IMG/VR virus record: IMGVR_UViG_3300009109_000001
Location: 62,001 to 126,000 of that record
Strand: one strand, 5' to 3'
DNA from: a virus
Length of the DNA: 64,000 nucleotides
The translations under genes were made by a program, and so were the position numbers. Under the pieces are notes generated by a model. The model saw nothing but the letters and a program-made list of their open reading frames with translations. It was not told the origin of the DNA and did no database searches. Shown here piece after piece: positions 8,268 through 16,625 of the stretch. Position 1 is the stretch's first letter, and each line of letters starts with the position of its first letter.

Positions 8268-8829
8268 GTTTGATATTGATATAGATTTTGCAGATAGAAC
8301 TGCTGTGCTGGAAAAAGTAAAGCATCATATTCCTGCGACTATTATTAGGGGAAATGAATTAGTGAAACATAATACTGGAGTATACTTTACCGATGTTCCA
8401 ACTGATCCAGTAAAAGGAATTTGTTCTCTTGATCATAAAGATGCGGAAGACCGTGGTTATTTTAAATTAGATTTGCTTAATGTAAACGTGTATAGTCAAG
8501 TTAAAAGTGAAGCACATTTAATTGATTTAATGTTTACAGAACCACCATGGGAAAGATTATTAGAAAAAGAATATTGTGAGCAATTAATTCATGTAGGCAA
8601 TCAATATGATCTTATTAAAAAAATGAAGCCAGATACTATTCCGCGGATGGCAATGTTTCTGTCTGTAATTCGTCCAGCAAAGCGTTATTTGATTGGTAAA
8701 ACATGGAAAGAGATTGGTGAGCAAGTGTGGGAGAAGCCTGATGAAGGATATTATTTTAAGAAGTCACACGCGGTTGCTTATGCACATTTAGTAGTTGTGC
8801 ATATGAATTTACTTAACCTTATTGTATAA
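8257..8829 (+). CDS. miniature DnaE/Pol III alpha-like protein
   Basis: 190 aa from ATG 8257. Four blocks resemble bacterial C-family polymerase alpha subunits in the right order: FDIDIDFADR (5-14) for PDIDIDF, GYFKLDLLNV (67-76) for GLVKFDFLGL, MKPDTIPRMAMFLSVIRP (123-140) for the LKP...ALIRPG fingers motif, and FKKSHAVAYA (167-176) for FNKSHAxAYA. All three catalytic Asp positions appear to be kept, but the whole protein is about one sixth of DnaE. It could be a relic, an inactive clamp or helicase partner, or a minimal enzyme. It overlaps the upstream gene by 11 nt. Confidence 0.6.
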   Translation: MSLKFDIDIDFADRTAVLEKVKHHIPATIIRGNELVKHNTGVYFTDVPTDPVKGICSLDHKDAEDRGYFKLDLLNVNVYSQVKSEAHLIDLMFTEPPWERLLEKEYCEQLIHVGNQYDLIKKMKPDTIPRMAMFLSVIRPAKRYLIGKTWKEIGEQVWEKPDEGYYFKKSHAVAYAHLVVVHMNLLNLIV

Positions 8830-9366
8830 TTCTATATCTTTTTGATATACGTCCTCGAACCAATTTTTATAATTTTTAAGCGTATTATCAAAGTCAATAT
8901 TGAATTTATCACTATATTCGTTAGCATTCTTTCTGATAACTTCTTCATTAAATATCTTATCAACATTTCCCATATGAAAAAATTCTTTAATAGTATAAGG
9001 AAAGTATTTAATGAAAAAAGATTGTGGCATTAAATGCAGAAGCCGATGTGCCATTTGGTCTTTCACACCTCCACTATAATTATTTTTTACGTAGTCGCTA
9101 AAAAACATATCAAGATAATTTAAAGATGATTTAAATCTACTCAATGGCTCACGAACTACTGTGAAATATCGTGGATTTTTTTGTATTGTATTTTTGTTGC
9201 TAATGAACTTCATTAAAGCAGTAGAAGCACATTTTGGTATATTACAATAATAGATACGAAGTTTTGGATAGACATAATATTCATAATGAAAACTAAAATT
9301 TTTGGTTTGACACGATATTCTAGTGGATATATTTTCTCTTTTAACTACAGCAGAGGTATCTATCAT
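8809..9366 (-). CDS. sulfotransferase-family protein
   Basis: 185 aa. NIPKCASTALM (about 42-52) fits the 5'-phosphosulfate-binding loop and FTVVREPLSRFKSS (68-81) the 3'-phosphate-binding motif of PAPS-dependent carbohydrate sulfotransferases (Sulfotransfer_2 type). It would transfer sulfate from PAPS to a glycan or surface polymer. Its 3' end overlaps the converging DnaE-like gene by 21 nt. It lies directly behind the next minus-strand gene with no gap, so the two are cotranscribed. Confidence 0.75.
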   Translation of the reverse strand: MIDTSAVVKRENISTRISCQTKNFSFHYEYYVYPKLRIYYCNIPKCASTALMKFISNKNTIQKNPRYFTVVREPLSRFKSSLNYLDMFFSDYVKNNYSGGVKDQMAHRLLHLMPQSFFIKYFPYTIKEFFHMGNVDKIFNEEVIRKNANEYSDKFNIDFDNTLKNYKNWFEDVYQKDIELYNKVK

Positions 9367-9741
9367 TTACTTAACTTTTTGGACTAGTTGTATATTCCTG
9401 CGTTTGGTCCGGCGTTGTGCTAATTCATTCATACTAACATATGGACCATGAACTATTTCAACATCTTTAGCCATAAATGTTTTGATAAATGGTTTGAAGA
9501 TAGCAAATTCTTGTTTAAGAAATATGTTTATAGGAAACATTCTATTTGATTCCCACCACCATGTTTCTCCCAGATCTAGAAATTTTTGTTTTGCTTCTGT
9601 GTTCGGCAACTCATTAAAGTCGTAAATGCTTACAATGGTTGCATCTTTATTGAGGATAATACCTACTATCTCCCTATCAGCATATTTGATATAACTGATG
9701 AAAGGGTACTTTTCTGTTAACTCTTCATATATGTTCGGCAT
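9367..9741 (-). CDS. conserved T4-like marine phage hypothetical protein
   Basis: 124 aa. The pattern of YPFISYIKYADREIVGII, then LGETWWWESNRM and VHGPYVSMNELAQRRTKRR is familiar to me from a conserved protein of unknown function in cyanophage-type myoviruses. No catalytic motif is visible. It is divergently arranged with the structural gene at 9768 across a 26-nt gap holding the late promoter. Confidence 0.7.
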   Translation of the reverse strand: MPNIYEELTEKYPFISYIKYADREIVGIILNKDATIVSIYDFNELPNTEAKQKFLDLGETWWWESNRMFPINIFLKQEFAIFKPFIKTFMAKDVEIVHGPYVSMNELAQRRTKRRNIQLVQKVK

Positions 9742-9748
9742 ATAAATA
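9741..9748 (+). promoter_or_regulatory. T4-type late promoter TATAAATA
   Basis: An exact TATAAATA, 19 nt before ATG 9768. It would start transcription near 9754 and leave a short leader containing AAAAGG as ribosome-binding site. It overlaps the start codon of the divergent gene. Confidence 0.8.
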
Positions 9749-9767
9749 TAGTAAAAGGTCTTAAAAT

Positions 9768-10547
9768 ATGTTAGTTACTACGGTCTATTTATATAACCAA
9801 AATGTTAATCTGAAAATAAAGGCGGACACTGATAAGGAGCATTGGGGGTATGAAATGTATAATCATCCTATAAAGGTATACAAGGGTATTGACAATACCA
9901 TACAATTGTCACTAAAGAACGATAATCAAAAGTCGTTAACAATTACTGATAAAACAATTACATTTAACATTTTAGATAATGTTGGTGATACTGGCGTGAT
10001 ATTAAGTAAAACGGCCACAATAGTAGATGGAATAAAAGGAACGGCAAAAGTTATTATAACAGAAAATGATTTACTAGATTTAGACTCTCAATATCTTAAT
10101 TATTCAGTAAAAGTAGTTGATGGTGAAGCGAATACAAGTATTGGTTATGTAGATGGTGCATATGATGTATTAGGACAATTACAAATTGCAGATGGTGTTT
10201 TCCCAACACTTACAGATAGTAAAGTATTGAACACAGCAGACTTTACTATATCAGGTTCAACTCATACAAGTAATCCACTAGTAGCAGATTCTAAACTTAA
10301 TCAAAACTCTGCGTTGCAAACTGCGGCTTTTTATTTTTCAGGTACATATACTGGTACTATTGTAATACAAGGTACATTGAATGATAATATTTCATTAGCA
10401 GATGATGATTATTTTGATATTAAGACATTAAATCTAACTAATGAAACTGGTGTTGGTTATACAAATTGGAACGGTGTTCATAGTAGAATTCGTATTAAAT
10501 GTACTCCATCTTCAGGCGGATTAGCAAAAGTACTTTATCGTCCTTGA
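9768..10547 (+). CDS. virion structural protein, BppU-like N-terminus
   Basis: 259 aa. The N-terminal half has the pattern of phage baseplate upper protein N-terminal domains (IKVYKGIDNTIQLSLK, then a beta-rich segment with TAKVIITENDLLDLDS). The C-terminal half is a Thr/Ser/Gly-rich beta domain. It is expressed from an exact late promoter and therefore probably a baseplate or fibre component. Its end abuts the primase promoter. Confidence 0.6.
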   Translation: MLVTTVYLYNQNVNLKIKADTDKEHWGYEMYNHPIKVYKGIDNTIQLSLKNDNQKSLTITDKTITFNILDNVGDTGVILSKTATIVDGIKGTAKVIITENDLLDLDSQYLNYSVKVVDGEANTSIGYVDGAYDVLGQLQIADGVFPTLTDSKVLNTADFTISGSTHTSNPLVADSKLNQNSALQTAAFYFSGTYTGTIVIQGTLNDNISLADDDYFDIKTLNLTNETGVGYTNWNGVHSRIRIKCTPSSGGLAKVLYRP

Positions 10548-10572
10548 CTTTTAGCAGTAACTCCTATATAAT
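10544..10572 (+). promoter_or_regulatory. sigma70-type promoter, leaderless register, for primase
   Basis: TTGACT (10544-10549), 17-nt spacer, TATAAT (10567-10572), then 6 nt and the ATG at 10579. Standard geometry (-10 box at -12 to -7) puts +1 on the A of ATG. No ribosome-binding site can exist upstream on such a transcript. Confidence 0.8.
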
Positions 10573-10578
10573 AACTGT

Positions 10579-11550
10579 ATGAATCAAATACAGTCAGTCA
10601 TTATGAGTAATTTACCAGGAAAGGTAAAGAAAAGTTCCAGTGGCTGGCAGTCCTTTAATGCTCCATGTTGTGTTCATAACGGAGAAACGCAAGACAAACG
10701 TGGTAGAGGCGGTATTATACTTAATGGAGAGGCAATATCGTATAATTGTTTTAATTGTGGATATAAAACAGGGTGGCAACCAGGTAGGCCATTAAGTCGT
10801 AAACTGCGACAATTTATGGATTGGCTTGGTACTCCGGAATCTGACATAAAGCGTCTTGTATTAACTGCTATACAATTAAAAGAGACAGCAATTGAGCAAA
10901 ACTTAATTCCAGAGGAAATTGAATTTACTTTTGAGAAGAAAGATTTTCCGGAACAAAGTAGTCCATTAGCATCTGATAATAAACTTATATTAGAATATTT
11001 ACATAAGCGTGGATTGGATGAAAATGATTATCCATATTACTGGACACCAATTACAGAGACAAAATTTGATAGACGAGTAATAATTCCATTCTTTTGGCAA
11101 GATGAAATAGTAGGATACACGGCACGATTAGCAGTTCGTGGTAATCCAAAATATTTTACTAGTACGCCTGCGGGTTATGTGTTTAATATGGACAGGCAAA
11201 CTGAAGATCGTAAGTTTGTTATTGTGACAGAAGGCCCATTTGATGCAATTGCTATAGATGGAGTTGCAATATTAGGTAGTGATATTGGTGATGCACAAGT
11301 AGACTTGATAGAAAGTCTAAATAGGCAAGTAATAATGGTGCCAGATAATGATAGTGCTGGTAATAAACTTATAACACAAGCAATGAAGTACAATTGGGAT
11401 GTTAGTTTCCCAACTTGGTATGATACTTGCAAAGATATAAATGAAGCAGTATTAAATTACGGCAAAATGTTTACATTAAAGAATATATTGGATAATGTTC
11501 AGTCCACACGGTTAAAAATTCAATTACACCAAAAACGTTTACAAACATAG
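10579..11550 (+). CDS. DNA primase, gp61-type
   Basis: 323 aa. An N-terminal zinc ribbon is visible: C30/C31, H33 and the CFNC pair at C57/C60. A TOPRIM core follows with FVIVTEGPFDAIAIDG (about 213-228) and the acidic MVPDNDSAG segment. This is the T4 gp61 architecture: RNA primer synthesis with the gp41 helicase, whose gene follows after 13 nt. Transcription probably starts on the ATG from the sigma70-type promoter, consistent with early expression. Confidence 0.9.
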   Translation: MNQIQSVIMSNLPGKVKKSSSGWQSFNAPCCVHNGETQDKRGRGGIILNGEAISYNCFNCGYKTGWQPGRPLSRKLRQFMDWLGTPESDIKRLVLTAIQLKETAIEQNLIPEEIEFTFEKKDFPEQSSPLASDNKLILEYLHKRGLDENDYPYYWTPITETKFDRRVIIPFFWQDEIVGYTARLAVRGNPKYFTSTPAGYVFNMDRQTEDRKFVIVTEGPFDAIAIDGVAILGSDIGDAQVDLIESLNRQVIMVPDNDSAGNKLITQAMKYNWDVSFPTWYDTCKDINEAVLNYGKMFTLKNILDNVQSTRLKIQLHQKRLQT

Positions 11551-11563
11551 ATAATTACAGTAT

Positions 11564-12979
11564 ATGAATAAAGAATATAACGTAGAATTGCAGAAATTAT
11601 ATTTGGAAATGCTAGTAAGCAATCCAGAAGCATTTGTTAGAGTGCAAAATATATTCAATCCGCAGAATTTTGATAGAAGTTTGCGGCCAATAGCAACATT
11701 TGTATTAAATTATGTAGATCAATACAAAACATTGCCAGAAGTAAATCAAATAAACAGCAAAACAGGTTCCAAATTACAAGATGTTGTGACTGAGCAGTTA
11801 GAAGAACACAGTAATTGGTTATTAGATGAGTTTGAACAGTTTAGTAGGCATAAAGAACTAGAACGTGCAATATTAGACAGTGCGGATTTGTTAGAGAAAG
11901 GTGATTATGGTTTAGTAGAGGCCAAAATTAAAGATGCTGTACAGGTTGGTCTTACAAAAGACATGGGAACTGATTATTGGGACAATCCACGCGAACGTTT
12001 AATGACATTAAAAACAAGTAATGGGCAAGTTAGCACTGGTTGGGAAATGTTTGATAGAAAATTGTTTGGTGGATTTAATAGAGGTGAGTTACAAATATTT
12101 GCAGGTGGTAGTGGTAGTGGTAAAAGTTTGTTTATGCAAAATTTAGCAGTTAATTGGGTGCTTGCAGGACTCAATGTATTATATTTTACATTGGAGTTGA
12201 GTGAGGAATTAACTGCAATGAGAATTGATAGTATGGTGTCCAATATTTCTACAAAGGAAATATTTAAAGATTTGGATACTGTTGAAATGAAAATTAAACT
12301 TGTAAGTAAAAAAGCAGGCAATTTACAAATAAAATATATGCCAGCACAAAGTAATATTAATGATTTTAGAAGTTATGTTAAAGAATTAAATGTGCAAAAA
12401 GGTATGAAAGCAGATGTGGTGTTAGTAGATTATTTAGATTTGTGTATGCCAATTAGCACAAAAGTTGCACCAAGTGATTTATATGTTAAAGACAAATATG
12501 TTGCAGAAGAATTGCGTAACTTATCTAAAGAGTTAGATGTTGTATTTGTTACAGCATCGCAGTTAAACAGAAGTGCAGTTGATGAAATAGAGTTTGATCA
12601 TAGTCACATTGCAGGTGGTATTAGTAAAATTAATACAGCAGATAATGTTATTGGTATTTTTACGAGTAGGGCAATGCGTGAACGTGGACGTTATCAAGTG
12701 CAGTTTATGAAAACAAGAAGCAGTAGTGGGGTTGGCTCAAAAGTAGATTTAGAATTTGATATAAGCAGTTTGCGTATAAGAGATTTGGGAGAAGAAGGGC
12801 AACAAGAGGAAGATACTTCTTATACAGCAACACAAACACAATCAACTAACATATTTGATAGAATAAACAGAAGTGCTACAGTGCAACCTAACGAGGATAC
12901 TCCAAAAGTAACTGCTGAAGCAAGTGGAAGTAAGATAAGATCATTATTACGCAACATGAATACTCCTGATGAAATATAA
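11564..12979 (+). CDS. replicative DNA helicase, gp41/DnaB-type
   Basis: 471 aa. Walker A GGSGSGKS (181-188), Walker B with VVLVDYLDL, an SQLNR segment and a C-terminal RecA-like fold identify the DnaB/gp41 hexameric 5'-3' helicase. The N-terminal ~130 residues form the helical domain that meets primase. The C-terminal ~60 residues are a low-complexity Thr/Gln/Asn tail. The gene sits directly after primase, forming the primosome pair. Length agrees with T4 gp41. Confidence 0.93.
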   Translation: MNKEYNVELQKLYLEMLVSNPEAFVRVQNIFNPQNFDRSLRPIATFVLNYVDQYKTLPEVNQINSKTGSKLQDVVTEQLEEHSNWLLDEFEQFSRHKELERAILDSADLLEKGDYGLVEAKIKDAVQVGLTKDMGTDYWDNPRERLMTLKTSNGQVSTGWEMFDRKLFGGFNRGELQIFAGGSGSGKSLFMQNLAVNWVLAGLNVLYFTLELSEELTAMRIDSMVSNISTKEIFKDLDTVEMKIKLVSKKAGNLQIKYMPAQSNINDFRSYVKELNVQKGMKADVVLVDYLDLCMPISTKVAPSDLYVKDKYVAEELRNLSKELDVVFVTASQLNRSAVDEIEFDHSHIAGGISKINTADNVIGIFTSRAMRERGRYQVQFMKTRSSSGVGSKVDLEFDISSLRIRDLGEEGQQEEDTSYTATQTQSTNIFDRINRSATVQPNEDTPKVTAEASGSKIRSLLRNMNTPDEI

Positions 12980-12982
12980 ATA
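12975..12982 (+). promoter_or_regulatory. T4-type late promoter TATAAATA
   Basis: Exact TATAAATA overlapping the stop codon of the helicase gene. It is followed 26 nt later by ATG 13009, with a good AAAAGGAG ribosome-binding site between. Confidence 0.8.
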
Positions 12983-13008
12983 TACATATATTAAAAGGAG
13001 CATCAATA

Positions 13009-13497
13009 ATGGCATGGCATGGTTTATTGAAAGCAGAATTTCACGGCGCAAAGCATTGGGTACTTACTGAACCTCTTACATATGAGATAGAAAAAAGTAG
13101 AAGTCTTGAAATGGATAGATGGGTTTCTAGTTGGACAAATTTAAATGTAGATATGAAATCTACACCAAGTACTCTTTTAATCACAGCACCAGTTGGTTAT
13201 GAAACAGATTTAGCATCTATACCACGTATTACATGGAATATTATTTCACCCTGGGATGTTGCGAGAGCGGCAGTAATACATGATGTGTTATATGGTGCTT
13301 TACGTAAAGTTTTAGTAGTAAAGGGATTGCATCCACAAACTGTTAAAGTATTACGATCTCAAGCAGATAATGTATTTAGGAAGGGCATGGATGATGCAGA
13401 TCCTAACATTCCAGATTGGAAAATATTTTCTTGCTTTTGGGCAGTACGCCCTTTTGGTAGGTGGGCCATACGAAAACCATCAGTTTTTGATAATTAA
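13009..13497 (+). CDS. DUF1353-family protein
   Basis: 162 aa. The family signature is clear: YETDLASIPRITW, then SPWDVARAAVIHDVLYG, then RSQADNVFRKGM. DUF1353 proteins are common in tailed-phage structural modules and of unknown function; the conserved His-Asp pair in VIHDVLY suggests metal binding or hydrolase-like chemistry. It is expressed from its own late promoter with a classical ribosome-binding site. Confidence 0.8.
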   Translation: MAWHGLLKAEFHGAKHWVLTEPLTYEIEKSRSLEMDRWVSSWTNLNVDMKSTPSTLLITAPVGYETDLASIPRITWNIISPWDVARAAVIHDVLYGALRKVLVVKGLHPQTVKVLRSQADNVFRKGMDDADPNIPDWKIFSCFWAVRPFGRWAIRKPSVFDN

Positions 13498-13541
13498 AGA
13501 GTCACATTTTAACTAAATATAATAAACACTATGTGACATGT

Positions 13542-13802
13542 ATGACAATGAAACGTAAGACTAGGACAATACTAGAAGAATTGAATTCCTTATATAAGGA
13601 TCACAATAAAAGTGCGATTATAGAAAGTCGTGCTATTCATATTATTGATAGTGCAATTAATTTAGTGAATACTATATATGAACACTATGATCATGAAATT
13701 GCTTCTGAATTAGAGCGCCGTCTCCTTAACAGCATACGTGGCCAGGATAATAAAAAGTTTATCCGTAGCATACGTAAGGCTGGCGATAATGAGACTAATT
13801 GA
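13542..13802 (+). CDS. small conserved T4-like phage protein
   Basis: 86 aa from ATG 13542 (ATG 13548 and GTG 13533 are alternatives). It is helical, with LLNSIRGQDNKKFIRSIRK at the C-terminus, a pattern I associate with a small protein conserved in cyanophage-type myoviruses. An ACTAAATA late-type box lies about 30 nt upstream. Function unknown. It overlaps the next gene by 14 nt. Confidence 0.6.
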   Translation: MTMKRKTRTILEELNSLYKDHNKSAIIESRAIHIIDSAINLVNTIYEHYDHEIASELERRLLNSIRGQDNKKFIRSIRKAGDNETN

Positions 13803-14034
13803 AATATCTGATTTCTCAGATACTCCCGACATACACGTAGATAGACCACAACCAAAATATCCACACGTACATGGTGGTGAAAGTGGTACTGTGGATAGAA
13901 TGTCGGAAGAATTAGAACATATTGTGGATAGATGGGTTAAAGTTGATTGGAAAGATATTAATCCTGAATCCAAAGAGCGTTTTAGTAATGCAATTACAGA
14001 ACTTTTAGAGATTATTCAGAGCGAAGAAGTATGA
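13789..14034 (+). CDS. small acidic protein with MRLIE N-terminus
   Basis: 81 aa from ATG 13789. The start MRLIEISDFSD resembles the short leader shared by many proteins in this window that may act as a capsid-targeting peptide. A His-rich HVHGG stretch is followed by an acidic helical C-terminus. It overlaps its neighbours on both sides, so expression is coupled within a late operon (13542-15802). Confidence 0.55.
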   Translation: MRLIEISDFSDTPDIHVDRPQPKYPHVHGGESGTVDRMSEELEHIVDRWVKVDWKDINPESKERFSNAITELLEIIQSEEV

Positions 14035-14540
14035 GAGCAAGAGATTTTTTAAAAGAGGAAAGTGGTATTCGCTGGAAACCGTTTGATGATAAGGGCAGAG
14101 CTTGGGCAGTATCACCTGATTCATGGGAATCAGGAGCCGCTCAAAAAATAAACAATTTTTTATTTGATAAATGGCTTGCTTTAAAACAGACTCTTGGTAT
14201 GGAAGTAACTCCAGAAGAACTAGAAGATTGGCAACATAGGCATTATAAAGCAATACCCCAAGTTATTATTGATGATAATGGCGACCCTCAATGGAATCCT
14301 GAATGGACTGGGGATGATGGTGAAACAGCACAAGAAGCCGCGTTGCGGCACTGGACTGCCCAAGAAAAAAAACGAAAAGAACATTTAGATAGTTTAGTTC
14401 AATCAGATGATAATGATGAACAAAATTACGTTACCCCAACTCCTAGAGTAGGCAACAGACCTAGTAGATCATCTGATCGTACAGTAGATCGGTCTAAAGG
14501 ACGAACATCACGATTTAGTACTAATGGTAAAAAAGAATGA
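14031..14540 (+). CDS. probable internal virion protein (MRARDFLKE leader)
   Basis: 169 aa. The N-terminus MRARDFLKEES looks like a T4-style capsid-targeting sequence with a possible gp21-type cleavage after LKE. The middle is acidic and Trp-rich; the tail from about residue 130 is Arg/Ser-rich and disordered. No enzyme motif is seen. It overlaps the upstream and downstream genes by 4 nt each (ATGA-type junctions). Confidence 0.5.
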   Translation: MRARDFLKEESGIRWKPFDDKGRAWAVSPDSWESGAAQKINNFLFDKWLALKQTLGMEVTPEELEDWQHRHYKAIPQVIIDDNGDPQWNPEWTGDDGETAQEAALRHWTAQEKKRKEHLDSLVQSDDNDEQNYVTPTPRVGNRPSRSSDRTVDRSKGRTSRFSTNGKKE

Positions 14541-15802
14541 AACTATTTGAAGTCCAAGGCGAAAGTAAATGGATGATTGTTGAAGATACTGGCGGTAAAA
14601 ATACTCATATGACTCATATAGAGGATTTAGTATTTTATCAAGGTTATCAAGGTGTAAAGAAAGCAATAAATCATCTTGCACAAACAGCAGAAATGTTATC
14701 AGGAACAAGCGAAGCGGGCAGAATATCTGTAAAATGGGATGGTAAGCCTGCTGTAATTGCTGGTAATGATCCTAAAGATGGTAAGTTTTTTGTAGGAACA
14801 AAAAGTGTATTTAATGCTACTCCATTATTAAACAAAACCCCGGCAGATATTAGAAAAAATCATGGTAAAATACCAGGTTTAGCACATAAATTAAATATAG
14901 CATTGAAACATTTGCGTAAACTTAATTTTGACGGTATATTGCAAGGCGATATTATGTTTACTAAAGGTGATTTAACAACCGAAGATATAGATGGTGAGTC
15001 ATATGTTGTTTTTAAACCAAATGAGATAGCATATGCTGTTCCAGCGGACAGTGACTTAGCAAAAGAATTACTTGCGGCTGAGATTGGTGTTGTATGGCAC
15101 ACATTATATAGTGGTGGCCCTGAAATGTCAGATCTTACAGCATCATTTGGTGCGTCCGCCCCTGTAGGAAATAAAAATGTATGGTCACAAGATGCTGATT
15201 ATAGAGATTTAACTGGTCGTGCTACAATGACTGGACGTGAAACAGCACAAGTAGCAAATGGACTTGATAAATTACAAGTAATTTTACAAAAAATAAATGC
15301 AAATAGATTTAATGCGTTAATGAGAAATGAAGAGTTTAGAGAGCATATTGAACCATTTGTTAATAGTAAAATTAGAGCAGACCTACCACAAGTTGGAAAT
15401 GCTAATGCTTTTTTGAAAGAGTTTATTGATTATTATGATAGTAAAAAGCAAGCAGAAATAGATAAACTTAAAGACGGTGGTGTTTCTGACAAAACACAAT
15501 CTGGATGGAGTCCGGCTGCCGAAGCACGGATTGCTAAAATAAACGCAACCAGAGAATTTATTGAAGATAATAGCAATACATTGTTGTCAATATTGGCAGT
15601 TTATAAACAAATTATACAAGTTAAGAATATTCTGCTTAAAAAACTTAATGAGATAGAAGGCATACAAGCATTTTATAAAACAGATAATGGTTATGAAGTT
15701 GCCGGCCCAGAAGGGTTTGTAGCAATAGATCATGTTGGCGGCGCCGTAAAATTAATTGATAGATTAGTATTTTCCCGACGTAACTTTTTAGCAGGTGGGT
15801 AA
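14537..15802 (+). CDS. nucleotidyltransferase/ligase-like virion protein (DUF6267-like)
   Basis: 421 aa. ISVKWDGKPAVIAG (about 63-76) carries the KxDG motif of the covalent nucleotidyltransferase superfamily (DNA and RNA ligases, capping enzymes). FDGILQGDIMF (about 131-141) and YVVFKPNEIAY (about 153-163) fit motifs III and IV. A similar protein of unknown function occurs in marine T4-like phages. The leader MKLFEVQGE resembles the capsid-targeting peptide, so the protein may travel inside the head. Whether it ligates nucleic acid or AMPylates a target is unknown; a C-terminal coiled region starts near 300. Confidence 0.6.
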   Translation: MKLFEVQGESKWMIVEDTGGKNTHMTHIEDLVFYQGYQGVKKAINHLAQTAEMLSGTSEAGRISVKWDGKPAVIAGNDPKDGKFFVGTKSVFNATPLLNKTPADIRKNHGKIPGLAHKLNIALKHLRKLNFDGILQGDIMFTKGDLTTEDIDGESYVVFKPNEIAYAVPADSDLAKELLAAEIGVVWHTLYSGGPEMSDLTASFGASAPVGNKNVWSQDADYRDLTGRATMTGRETAQVANGLDKLQVILQKINANRFNALMRNEEFREHIEPFVNSKIRADLPQVGNANAFLKEFIDYYDSKKQAEIDKLKDGGVSDKTQSGWSPAAEARIAKINATREFIEDNSNTLLSILAVYKQIIQVKNILLKKLNEIEGIQAFYKTDNGYEVAGPEGFVAIDHVGGAVKLIDRLVFSRRNFLAGG

Positions 15803-15805
15803 ATA
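15800..15805 (+). promoter_or_regulatory. late-type TAAATA box, 5 nt before ATG 15811
   Basis: GTAAATA overlapping the upstream stop codon, then 5 nt and ATG 15811. T4 late geometry would start RNA on the ATG. Confidence 0.5.
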
Positions 15806-15810
15806 GTATT

Positions 15811-16539
15811 ATGGAATTTATTAAAAATATTTTTGAATCAAAAGCATTGCGTAATTCTAAACAAATAAACATGTCTGCAGAAGAAGTAGCAGAATCGGTG
15901 TTTATGAATATTTTATCATTACAAGCAATGAGGAATGATCCTAATTCTATGAAATTCGCCCAAGAATACGCAAAAAAGACATTAGCGTATCCAGGATTCG
16001 ACAATATTCGTACTACTGGTACTGATTTGCATAATTGGGTTGCTATACTTAACCAACCAGAGCGTTATGCGGATAAAATTGGACCAATGGGACGAGCGAG
16101 TATGCCTACATTGCAATTTAAAAATTATTTACGACAAGTTGCAAGTGGTAAAGTAAATCCAAACTTTGATAAACAATTTTTGATGACTCTTGAAAGAAAT
16201 TTAGGTATTCGCAATTCTCAATATAGTGCAACACGAAGATTATTGAGTGATTGGAATAGATTATATGGTAGTGAACGTAAACTTGGCGCAACTCGTTTAT
16301 TACAAGCAATGAAAGCAAAGTCTGCTCGTAGTGATTTGCGTAGTCCATATGAATCATTTGTTCGTAAGGGTGGTTATGAGATTAAGGGTGTTGATAATCC
16401 TGAAAAAGTTCGTGCAGGTGGTGGTGCCTGGGGTGCTTTGGCTGCGTTTGGTGCTGGTGCCCTTATTGGTAAAGGCATTGCTCGAAAAATTACAGGCGGT
16501 CCTTTAAAAGGACACGCTGATGATTACGAAAAATATTAA
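15811..16539 (+). CDS. probable internal virion protein with MEFIKNIFESK leader
   Basis: 242 aa, basic. The N-terminus MEFIKNIFE|SK resembles T4 Alt (MELITELFDE) and has an IFE site suited to prohead-protease cleavage. The body is helical. The C-terminal ~45 residues hold a Gly/Ala-rich hydrophobic stretch (GAWGALAAFGAGALIG) that could insert into a membrane during ejection. A late-type box lies 5 nt upstream of the ATG and no ribosome-binding site is seen. Confidence 0.55.
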   Translation: MEFIKNIFESKALRNSKQINMSAEEVAESVFMNILSLQAMRNDPNSMKFAQEYAKKTLAYPGFDNIRTTGTDLHNWVAILNQPERYADKIGPMGRASMPTLQFKNYLRQVASGKVNPNFDKQFLMTLERNLGIRNSQYSATRRLLSDWNRLYGSERKLGATRLLQAMKAKSARSDLRSPYESFVRKGGYEIKGVDNPEKVRAGGGAWGALAAFGAGALIGKGIARKITGGPLKGHADDYEKY

Positions 16540-16566
16540 TATTAGCCAATAATTTCTTATTTTTGG

Positions 16567-16574
16567 GATAAATA
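16567..16574 (+). promoter_or_regulatory. late-type promoter GATAAATA
   Basis: GATAAATA, predicted +1 near 16580, just ahead of the hairpin at 16584. It drives the small structural gene at 16626. Confidence 0.55.
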
Positions 16575-16583
16575 ATATTAACG

Positions 16584-16601
16584 GTGTAAATTAGTTTACA
16601 C
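16584..16601 (+). promoter_or_regulatory. 5'-proximal mRNA hairpin
   Basis: GTGTAAA (16584-16590), loop TTAG, TTTACAC (16595-16601): a perfect 7-bp stem with a 4-nt loop, a few bases after the predicted late start site and before the ATAAAGGAG ribosome-binding site. 5' hairpins of this kind stabilise abundant T4 mRNAs. Confidence 0.55.
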
Positions 16602-16625
16602 ACTACAAGATAAAGGAGATTTAAA

